Source of the DNA: Entrophospora sp. SA101
Taxonomy: Eukaryota > Glomeromycota > Glomeromycetes > Entrophosporales > Entrophosporaceae
Reading direction: 5' to 3'
Assembly (NCBI GenBank): GCA_958430865.1
Contig: CAUDNR010004488.1
Location: 6,577 to 35,004, forward strand
DNA: 28,428 nt
Under the pieces are notes generated by a model. The model worked only from the letters and a program-made list of their open reading frames with translations, was not told the DNA's origin and searched no databases. The translations under genes were made by a program, and so were the position numbers. Below are positions 1 to 8,762 of the stretch, in pieces (position 1 is the stretch's first letter; each line of letters starts with the position of its first letter).

Positions 1-1222
1 TGATGAGGTAATTCAGAAGTTAGATGAGAAGCATTTCTAAGCATTCAAAATAAATAGTGATAAATATATTTCATTATTAAATTTTTTTTTTTTGTTATAA
101 CAACAACTCAGGCATTAAAAAAAAAATTAATGAATAACTTGTTTAAAGGTACATTTATAAACATTAATTTAACCCTTTATACTTTGAAAAAATAATTGCA
201 ACATGCTTGGATTTACTTGGCCAAAGTAGGAATATTATTATCATCAAAAGTTGCAGCCGGTACCCTTAATGTTGAATAATAATTATCTTATTAATGATGT
301 AATATTTGAAATGGTTCTACAATATAAAGAAACAATTGCAACATGCTTGGATCTACTAGTCCAAAGAATGGTAGGAATAATATTATGTTTCATCATAGTT
401 AATACATTACAATAGCAAGTGTGTTGAATAAATAATTATCTTATTAATGATATAATATTTGAAATTCTTTCATTATGCAAAAAGGATTAATAGTGTAATT
501 TATGTCACTTAATAAGTATTATTATAATTAGATGTACATTAAATAATGACAAGATGCAAAGTTCAATGCAAGCTTTCAACATCTATAAATATTTTTTTAT
601 GAATAAAATTATTTAATTGAATGTGGGGATATACTTTTTTTCAAGTTTGTCATTCAGATGGTAGATATTATATTTATGTTGCTTCAAACTATAGGTGCAT
701 TTTATTACATGCATTTTTGTCATTATGATAGCAATAGAGGTTTTCAATCTAGAGCTTTGATAAATTATGTGTATAGAATACTGTCAATAAAGTCATTTGA
801 TTGTCTAGGATAACATTAAAAAAATTGATTAATAGTAATGATCGGCGTAAATCATTCATTATGCGTCAGCCAATCACAGAGAAATCCCGCCATGCTTGCC
901 TTCTCTGGTCAGATATTGTGAGGGAAGATTAGTGAAAAGTATCATTGACGATTGATGCAGTTTCGGTAAAACCCAGGGCCATGTGGTCCCCCTAGAATTC
1001 GATTGCAATATTGTATCATCGAGAAAATCTTGGTAGGTGGTGTGCGTGCTTCAACATCTGCTAATTTCCGATAATCAAACGTCATATATCGAAATGTTTC
1101 ATATTGAATTATTTCTTCTGCAACAATGTGCTGCCTTGATATATATTATAATAATAATAATAACGATTACAAAAAGCAAAGTACCAATCGTCCATTTGTT
1201 GCCATCTTGATAAGGACCTTAT
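1..1222. repeat. Dispersed repeat R, copy A (left edge cut by window start)
   Basis: This is the first of three copies of one repeat; the others begin at about 2053 and 13807. Bases 421-1216 match 2589-3384 with no difference that I can see, and homology stops abruptly at about 1222 (3390 in copy B), which defines the right end of R. The left part is more diverged and holds two subrepeats that start with attgcaacatg near 195 and 335 (140 bp apart in this copy). No full gene is evident. A minus-strand open stretch of about 67 codons (1145-942) is conserved in all three copies. The class of the repeat is unknown: no transposase, LTR or terminal inverted repeats were found. Confidence 0.85.
942..1145 (-). 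other. Conserved minus-strand open stretch inside repeat R, possible old exon
   Basis: Reading the minus strand gives about 67 sense codons between a TAA (1148-1146) and a TGA (944-942). The peptide is not low-complexity and includes ETFRYMTFDYRKLADVEA followed by a Gly/Pro-rich GGPHGPGFYRN. The only ATG in the stretch is internal. The segment 1117-1167 looks like a possible short intron (GTACTT to TTGCAG), which would join an upstream DPYQDGNKWTI-like exon (GPYQ in this copy) in frame; this is inference. The same stretch recurs at 3110-3313 and 14870-15073. I recognise no family. It could be a gene fragment captured by the repeat. Confidence 0.3.
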
Positions 1223-1280
1223 ATTTTCAAAATAAATGATACCCAGACATTGGAAACTTATCTAAGAAAAGTAAAGATTA

Positions 1281-1406
1281 CCGTAAAGTCTGGAAAGATA
1301 GCACCCCCCGAAAGATAGCACCCCTTACTTTAAAACAATTGAGCGTCAATATAAAAAAAATGTTACACGTATGTAAAAAGGGATGCTATCTTTCCAGACT
1401 TTACGG
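1281..1406. mobile_element. 126 bp MITE with perfect 23 bp TIRs and TA target duplication
   Basis: The ends ccgtaaagtctggaaagata (1281-1300, continuing to 1303) and their exact reverse complement (1384-1406) form a perfect 23 bp terminal inverted repeat. TA dinucleotides flank both ends (1279-1280 and 1407-1408), which is the target duplication expected of Tc1/mariner-type (Stowaway-like) MITEs. The core contains a short direct repeat of gaaagatagcacccc and has no coding capacity. It lies just beyond the right end of repeat R copy A, and no second copy exists in the window. Confidence 0.85.
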
Positions 1407-1611
1407 TACCTATGAAATTTACCAAGAAAGAAAAATACTGAAATAATCAATGTTAGGAAAAAAACAGAATGAAAATGCATTATTATCTAACAAAAAGCAG
1501 AAACCTCTAGAAGGAAAATAATCACATTGTTGCAATGTTAATTTATTGTTTCTTTTTTAGTCCTCCTAACAACATAAATCATAGCAATTAAAACTTAAAA
1601 AGTTATATCTG

Positions 1612-1905
1612 TTATTCATAATTTCCTTTATTCTTTGAAATATTGTTTTTATATTTATTTGCAGCTTTGGCAAAATATTCATCTTTTGAGTCAGAGACTT
1701 TAGTTTTAACATGATTATATTTGTAATCAGAAAGAATGTAAATCTCATCCTTGTCAGTAATACTGTAGCTGCTTTTTATAATCATTGAATTATCATCAAC
1801 AAGATATCAAAAGCCAAAATATTAACTTTCATCTAAAGGAAAATAACTATCATTTTCTTTGATAATTGGAATGAATTTCAATTTATACAGAGGAAAATAA
1901 CCAAC
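1612..1905 (-). pseudogene. Decayed coding fragment, unknown family
   Basis: The minus strand reads as 98 codons in a single frame with only two internal stops (TAA and TGA, near codons 28 and 33) before the terminal TAA. The peptide looks protein-like, not low-complexity: it begins near GYFPLYKLKFIPIIKENDS and continues with SSYSITDKDEIYILSDYKYN and KDEYFAKAANKYK. There is no start codon, so this is a fragment. I do not recognise the family. The rest of 1407-2052 is AT-rich and shows nothing else. Confidence 0.4.
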
Positions 1906-2052
1906 TTATTTTCAATCAGCATAGTGTATAGATTCATTAAAATTTCTAATCATCTGACTTTAACCCTACCAAAAATTATTTCTGGCTTATAAAACACATA
2001 CTAATAGAAAGCTTAAGTTCTGTATAATATAATACCAAAGTAATTCGAAAAA

Positions 2053-3390
2053 TGACAAGGTAATTCAGAAGTTAGATGAGAAGCATTTCCAAGCATTCAA
2101 AATAAATAGTGATAAATATATTTTATATATTATTTCATTATTAAATTTTTTTATTATTATAACAACTCAGACATTAAAAAAAATATTTAGTGAACCAACA
2201 TGTTTAAAGGTACATTTATATAACCCTTTACACTTTGAAAAAATATTTATAGTTCTACAATATAAAGAAATAATTGCAACATGATTGGATCTACTTGGCC
2301 AAAGAACAGTAGGAATATTATTATTCTGTTTTATCATAGTTAATGCATTATAATAACAAGTGCATTATCTTATATGATTATTGTAATAGGGAACACCAAG
2401 CAGCAGGCTTGCTCTGGAAGAAATTTGACATAAATGCACTAGCACAGGCATGTTGAATAATAACTATCTTATTAATGATGTATATTTGAAATAGTTCTAA
2501 TATAAAGAAACAATTACAACATGTTTGGATCTACTAGTCTAAAGAATGGTAGAAATATTATCATAGTTAATATGTTACAATAGCAAGTGTGTTGAATAAA
2601 TAATTATCTTATTAATGATATAATATTTGAAATTCTTTCATTATGCAAAAAGGATTAATAGTGTAATTTATGTCACTTAATAAGTATTATTATAATTAGA
2701 TGTACATTAAATAATGACAAGATGCAAAGTTCAATGCAAGCTTTCAACATCTATAAATATTTTTTTATGAATAAAATTATTTAATTGAATGTGGGGATAT
2801 ACTTTTTTTCAAGTTTGTCATTCAGATGGTAGATATTATATTTATGTTGCTTCAAACTATAGGTGCATTTTATTACATGCATTTTTGTCATTATGATAGC
2901 AATAGAGGTTTTCAATCTAGAGCTTTGATAAATTATGTGTATAGAATACTGTCAATAAAGTCATTTGATTGTCTAGGATAACATTAAAAAAATTGATTAA
3001 TAGTAATGATCGGCGTAAATCATTCATTATGCGTCAGCCAATCACAGAGAAATCCCGCCATGCTTGCCTTCTCTGGTCAGATATTGTGAGGGAAGATTAG
3101 TGAAAAGTATCATTGACGATTGATGCAGTTTCGGTAAAACCCAGGGCCATGTGGTCCCCCTAGAATTCGATTGCAATATTGTATCATCGAGAAAATCTTG
3201 GTAGGTGGTGTGCGTGCTTCAACATCTGCTAATTTCCGATAATCAAACGTCATATATCGAAATGTTTCATATTGAATTATTTCTTCTGCAACAATGTGCT
3301 GCCTTGATATATATTATAATAATAATAATAACGATTACAAAAAGCAAAGTACCAATCGTCCATTTGTTGCCATCTTGATAAGGATCTTAT
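2053..3390. repeat. Dispersed repeat R, copy B (start of unit 1)
   Basis: This is the second copy of R. Its last ~800 bp match copy A exactly apart from one base at 3385 (c in A, t here). From 2830 onward it is identical to copy C. Its two attgcaac-type subrepeats start near 2273 and 2513, a spacing of 240 bp against 140 in A and 189 in C. The wider spacing comes from an extra segment near 2350-2450, absent from A and C, with short inverted ends agtgcatt/aatgcact. The conserved minus-strand open stretch is at 3110-3313. Confidence 0.85.
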
Positions 3391-3617
3391 AATTACCCAC
3401 GAGTTCTGCTCTGTATTTTGATTCCAATTAAAATATTTATAAATTAAAGGTCGCCACATTATATCAATACAAATAAAAAAAAGTACCTCTGGTTAGTTAT
3501 TAAACACTTCTTCTTTTGGAGAACCACGTTTTGTCATCTTTGTTTTTCCAAAAAAAAAATCATAAATAATTAGCACGTGTTTGTCGATCTAACAACAATT
3601 TCTTTTTTCTTTTTAAA

Positions 3618-5256
3618 ATGTCAAAAACTAATACTCGCAAAAGAAAAAAAGAAGACAATTGGCAGGAAACTGCTGGGTAAGTATTTATCATAAGAATAGT
3701 GGCGGTTATCACCACTCGTTGTCACTCTAGTTATTATATAAATTATTTTGTGATGTATTTCAAGTAAAAAAAGTTGCTTAACACTTGTGTCATTTTTAAT
3801 TTCCTAAATATTCAAGAAAAAATCATGAATATATCCAAAGTGGAAACAAATGACCTAGTTGTCACTACTACCAACACAGGAATATTTAGCTCATCAGATT
3901 CCGAAGTGAATCTTAAAAAAAATTCAAAAAATTATTGCTGGTGTAAGTATATGTGATTCTCTAGCAAAATGGAGCTTCCTGACCAAAATTGAGTTTTTGC
4001 ATAATATATATCTATATTATAAGAATTATAATTAATGAAAATCAGACCCTGTTTATTTAGTAAAGAAATGAATATTAAATTAAAATCTCTATTACTATAC
4101 AATACAAGCTCCCTTTTGCCGTAGATATGGGGGATTTCTTGGTTAGGGACCTCTCTGACCAAAATTGAGTTTTTTGCATAATTTATATCTATATTATAAG
4201 GATTACAATTGGTGAGAAAGATATACATGTGGTAGAAATAGGATGATCACTTTACTCAATCAGTTAGGTGACTTTTTGACGCAATATGAAAAACATATAA
4301 ATAATTGAGTCAGATGCAATTAAAAATTGAGATTTTAGGAATTGAGTCAAAGCCAAATTAATTTTGACAATATGTATAGTTTAATACTCACGATATGATA
4401 ATATATATATTTTTAGAAAGCAATTTGGAAATCGCATAATTATTTAGATCAAGAAATAAAAATCAGTGAAGATACGTGGCGAGACGATTTAATTCCTCCA
4501 ATACTAAGATTCCCATTCGCAACATTGATGATATCATCAGATTATGGTAATAAATCTACTAAATAGACATTAAAAAATATATATATAAAAGACTAATGTG
4601 GTTATTTTATTTAATGATAGAGAAAAATGCCAAACGACAAACAAGAAATGGCAAAGATGGACCCACGAGATTTCCGGATTATATGTGGACCCTGATAGGA
4701 AAAATATTTAAATATAGATATGAATTGTTGTTTATTGAAGTATCATATGGTACAAGAGCAACGTTATTGATCACATCAATGAAGATCGACTAAGATTGGC
4801 AAAAATGAGTAAAGAATCTTGGAATAGTATTAGTATGTCAAGAAATGGCGGTAATCAAAAATGCATAGAATTACTAGATAAATTGAAAATGATAGCAATT
4901 CACGTTTTTAGTTTAGTGTATCATTATTATTTACTTTAAGAATAATATGATTAAATTTGTTTTACTAATAAAAATGATTTTTAATATAGAAAGTAAATTC
5001 GTTGTACTGTATATACTTTAGATCATGATTATAACCCATTATTCACAATGGTTAAGATTTTTAGTACACAACAAGTATTAACGATTCCGTAATAATCCCT
5101 TTCGTCGAGAAATTAACTCAATAATAATTGAAAATGTTAATAGAATTAAAAAAAATCGACAATCTATTTGAACCAGATAATCTTCAAACACCACCAAGCC
5201 ATCTTGATAATTTATTGCTTATGACATTTGCCATATTAAAGACACCTCCTATATGA
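3618..5256 (+). pseudogene. Broken spliced gene, probably of a fungal lineage-specific multigene family (unit 1)
   Basis: Several coding pieces lie in order on the plus strand. A first exon at 3618-3676 starts with ATG, has a basic TRKRKK stretch and ends at a GTAAGT donor. A second piece, 3825-3942 (MNISKVETNDLVVTT onward), ends at GTAAGT. A third, 4421-4546, has WKSHNYLDQEIKISEDTW and RFPFATLMISSDY. A fourth from 4621 has RFPDYMWTLIGKIFKYRYE and LLFIEVSYG. The frame then shifts near 4770 to HINEDRLRLAKMSKESWNSI, ending near 4911. A tail with stop codons reaches LDNLLLMTFAILKTPPI at 5256. Exons 1 and 2 do not join in frame. The DYMW...EVSYG...RLRLAKMSK pattern recalls an expanded uncharacterised Rhizophagus family, from memory only. 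No function is assigned. Confidence 0.55.
3981..4210. repeat. Direct repeat pair of ~53 bp inside the broken gene's intron
   Basis: Two near-identical 53-54 bp blocks, each starting gaccaaaattgagttttt, lie at 3981-4033 and 4157-4210. They are separated by about 120 bp of AT-rich DNA. They fall in the inferred intron between the second and third coding pieces of the broken gene. They could be remnants of a small insertion, but no inverted ends or target duplication were found. The copy in unit 2 is at 15741-15970. Confidence 0.6.
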
Positions 5257-6283
5257 GTAATTCAATTATTATTATTATTTATGTATATTAATATTAACTT
5301 TAAATATATGTAAGTTGAGATTTTTTAAAGATTTTTATATTATGAATTTAATTGTTCATTCTATCACTGCATTATGATTAGTATTTAAAGAGATTTATAA
5401 AATTATATTTATCAAAAAAAAAAAACATTTATCACATTCGCAATTATACACTTTATTAGTAAAGGGTTTATTCTTCATTTTTGTCCAAAGTTTCAATCTT
5501 TTGTTATGTAATGGTATGTTCTCATCTTGGTAAATTTCATCATAAGCAATCCTTTCTTTTCTTAGATAAGCTTCCAGTGTTGAGTATCATTTATTTTGAA
5601 AATATAGGGAGCAATTTTTTCACCTTGTTCTTTCTTCATACTTGTAATGGTGCTGTAATTTTTTGGGTACATAATGTAATACAACTATTTTTATATAGGG
5701 GCAATTCTATATTTAACTAAGAAAAAAACAAATACAACAAACAAATGGAGGATTTTAATAATCACATTACTAAATTTTGATCCCTGAAATTGTTAGTTAA
5801 TACTAATACTAATACCAATATTCACTGTCTGGTTTTGTTGCAGTATGCCCCATTTATCTGTATCGCGCATTTTAAATTATAACTTTATGTTACAATTAAA
5901 AAAATTCCATCAAATATTTAGATAATAACTATGATTCTATTCCATCATTTGTCACTGAGTATTCAATTGCGATAAATTAATGCTAAAATAATTTCCATTA
6001 TATAGCTTAGTATGTTGATCCAAAAGAACTTGATAATAATAATGGAAAAATATTTTTGGTGGCCAATAAAAATTGTGCAACACAAAACCCAATTTTCCTA
6101 TTACTATACTAACAAAAAATGAACCAGTGATAAATGATTAGTATATATTAGTATTGTTTTAAAAGGTGTACCAGATTTGGAATTTAAAAACATCTCAAGA
6201 AAAAAAAAATTTTTTTTGTGTTTGCATTTATTTAAAAAATAAATTTTTCTTTAAAATCTAATTATTTATAATCAACTTACAAT
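5257..6283. other. AT-rich intergenic region upstream of eIF4A (unit 1)
   Basis: This stretch is homopolymer- and TA-rich and contains no supported gene. The longest open frame (5481-5720) lacks a credible start and reads as hydrophobic low-complexity sequence. The eIF4A promoter should lie in its right part; the DNA there is so rich in A/T runs that no particular TATA or CCAAT element can be singled out. The unit 2 equivalent is 17017-18043. Confidence 0.6.
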
Positions 6284-8303
6284 ATGAGTAAGTAAGTATC
6301 AAAAAAATAAAAAATAAAAAACACAATTGGAGAAAATAATTAAATTAATCAATCAATCAAATTAAGTGTATATTAATTAAAGTAAAACATTTGAAAAAAA
6401 AAAAATTTGAGATAAGAGAAAAAGATTTTGAATTGTGTATTTTTCTTATGTATTATAATGATGACAAATTAAAGAAAGAATAACAGCAGCAATAATAATA
6501 AATATATTTTTTTTTGAAAACGAAATTCACATTTGATCTAATTCTTTAATAAATAATATAGAGGAGAAGAACTCAACGATATCCCTGAAGGAGAGATCGA
6601 AGTAAGGAATTTTTTTAATTTATAAAGAAAAAAATAGCAATACTCTTTTTTATAAATTAAATTTTCTATTCAATTTATATAGTCGACTTGGGATGAAGTT
6701 GTTGATAATTTTGATAATATGAATCTAAAGCCCGAGTTGCTTCGTGGTATTTATGCATATGGGTGTGTATACATGCATTTATTTATTTATTTATCTAAAA
6801 CATATAATGATTTTTATTATTAATATAATTACAATTATAATAAATATTTTTTTTTCATATCAAATCACTTTAATATAATTTCATAACAATAATAACAAAG
6901 TTTCGAAAAACCATCTGCAATTCAACAAAGAGCCATTATCCCAGTTATAAAAAATCATGACGTGATCGCTCAAGCACAATCTGGAACGGGAAAAACCGCC
7001 ACATTCTCAATCTCCATTCTTCAAAAAATCGACATGTCAATCAGTCAATGCCAGGCACTTATTCTTGCACCGACTCGTGAACTGGCGCAACAAATTCAAA
7101 AAGTGGTGATCGCGCTCGGCGATTTTATGAACGTTGAGTGTAACGCGACAATTGGCGGCACGAATGTTCGTGAGGGAATCAAGAAACTAGAGGCTGGTGC
7201 TCATGTAGTTGTCGGTACCCCGGGACGTGTATTCGATATGATTAATCGTAGAGCTTTGAAAACCGATTCCATAAAGATGTTTGTGCTTGATGAGGCGGAT
7301 GAAATGTTGTCACGTGGTTTCAAAGAACAAATATATGATGTTTTTCAATTACTTCCACCAACTACACAAGTTGTTCTTTTATCCGCTACCATGCCATCTG
7401 ACGTTCTTGAAGTTTCCAATAAGTTTATGCGCGATCCTGTTAGAATTTTGGTCAAACGTGACGAATTGACATTAGAGGGTATTAAGGTAATGGGAGAGAT
7501 GTAAGGGGTTGAGAGGGATGAGGGAGTTTATGTTGGTATATATGGTTTATGTTAACTATTTTTATATTAATGATACATATTATAGCAATTTTATATTTCG
7601 GTTGAAAAAGAAGAATGGAAACTTGATACATTATGTGATTTATACGAAACAGTCACCATCACCCAAGCCATTATTTTTTGTAATACCAGAAGAAAAGTAG
7701 ATTGGTTGACTGATAAATTACATTCTAGGGAGTTTACTGTTTCGGCTATGCATGGTGATATGGATCAGGCTCAACGAGACGTTATCATGAAAGAATTCCG
7801 GTCAGGATCTTCTCGTGTACTTATTGCTACTGATATTTTAGCTCGTGGTATTGATGTTCAACAAGTATCATTGGTAAGTTTTTTTGTTGAGGTTCTGATA
7901 TATATTTGATGATAGACAGATAATACACGTGTGTGTGTAAATATAGATGTAGATGTGAATGTAAATATTCCTTTTTTTCATTTTCCTCGCTCGCTCACTC
8001 TTTTTTTTTTTCTAGGTTATTAATTATGATCTTCCTACAAATCGTGAAAATTATATTCATCGTATTGGTAGAGGAGGTCGTTTTGGTAGAAAAGGTGTTG
8101 CTATCAATTTTGTTACTAGTGATGATGTTAGAATGCTTAGAGATATAGGTAATTAATCAACCTATTGTTATTTATGTGTTCTTATTAACAATTTATCTAT
8201 ATCTGACATTATTATATATTAATTGATTTTTTTTTATTAATTAGAACAATTTTATAATACACAAATTGACGAAATGCCAATGAATGTGGCAGACTTGATT
8301 TAA
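6284..8303 (+). CDS. TIF1: Eukaryotic initiation factor 4A, DEAD-box RNA helicase (unit 1)
   Basis: eIF4A is the ATP-dependent RNA helicase of the cytoplasmic eIF4F cap-binding complex and unwinds 5' UTRs during ribosome scanning. Seven exons join in frame: 6284-6291, 6562-6601, 6683-6762, 6901-7486, 7586-7873, 8016-8148 and 8245-8303, all with GT-AG introns, giving 397 aa, the usual eIF4A length. Visible motifs are the Q motif around FEKPSAIQQ (44-52), Walker A AQSGTGKT (68-75), PTRELA (100-105), TPGR (149-152), DEAD (173-176), SAT (204-206), ARGID (324-328) and HRIGRGGR (349-356); the protein ends in ADLI. The start is an 8 nt exon, ATGAGTAA, followed by GTAAGT; it yields [16 protein letters not shown], matching eIF4A N-termini, and intron stops exclude a start inside exon 2. 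The symbol is the yeast name. eIF4A-III/FAL1 is the alternative, but the [25 protein letters not shown]-terminus favours eIF4A. Confidence 0.95.
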
Positions 8304-8762
8304 AACCAAAATTTTTTAATTTTATATTTATATTTATTATATATAAAAAAAAGTAATTATTTTAAAAAAAAAATTTCAAAAAAAAAATTTAATAATTAAT
8401 AATAGCAAAAAAAAAAAAAAAAAAGGAATGTAAGAGAAAAAAAAAATTTTAAAATCAATATAGTAAAAACATCAATTATATAAATACATCAACAATAACT
8501 ACAAAACAACAACAGCAACAACTTGTCAAAATTTTCTTTTTTCACAAAAAATTTTTTTTGTTGTTATTTATTTATTCATTTTTTTTTAATATATATATTT
8601 TTTGATTATTTATACTACTAATTTTAATATAATAAAAAAAAAAAATTTAATATGTTTATTACAAAAAACATAATTTTTATTTTACAAAATAATAAACATT
8701 ATTATTATTTATTTATTTATTGTCATAATTTATTCATACATACATATCATTAAAGAAAATTT
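8304..8762. other. Convergent intergenic region between eIF4A and the TPR-hydrolase gene (unit 1)
   Basis: The two genes end tail to tail with 459 bp between stop codons. The stretch is made of long A and T runs, including an uninterrupted 18-nt A run near 8407-8424. On the minus strand an AATAAA lies at 8734-8729, about 30 nt past the hydrolase stop, with further AATAAATAAAT at 8707-8720, which fits a polyadenylation signal. On the plus strand an AATAAA at 8631-8636 could serve eIF4A but is about 330 nt from its stop. Confidence 0.55.

Noticed and set aside
3277..3459. 60-codon minus-strand ORF with a Tyr run
   Set aside because: It crosses the right boundary of repeat R and a TAA/TAT microsatellite; the better-supported conserved frame in R is a different one (3110-3313).
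3981..4210. Direct repeats in the broken gene's intron considered as solo LTRs
   Set aside because: They are only ~53 bp long, without TG...CA ends, primer-binding site or target duplication.
5481..5720. 79-codon plus-strand hydrophobic ORF upstream of eIF4A
   Set aside because: It has no ATG at its start, Phe/Ile/Leu-rich composition expected from T-rich DNA, no splice context and no recognised domain.
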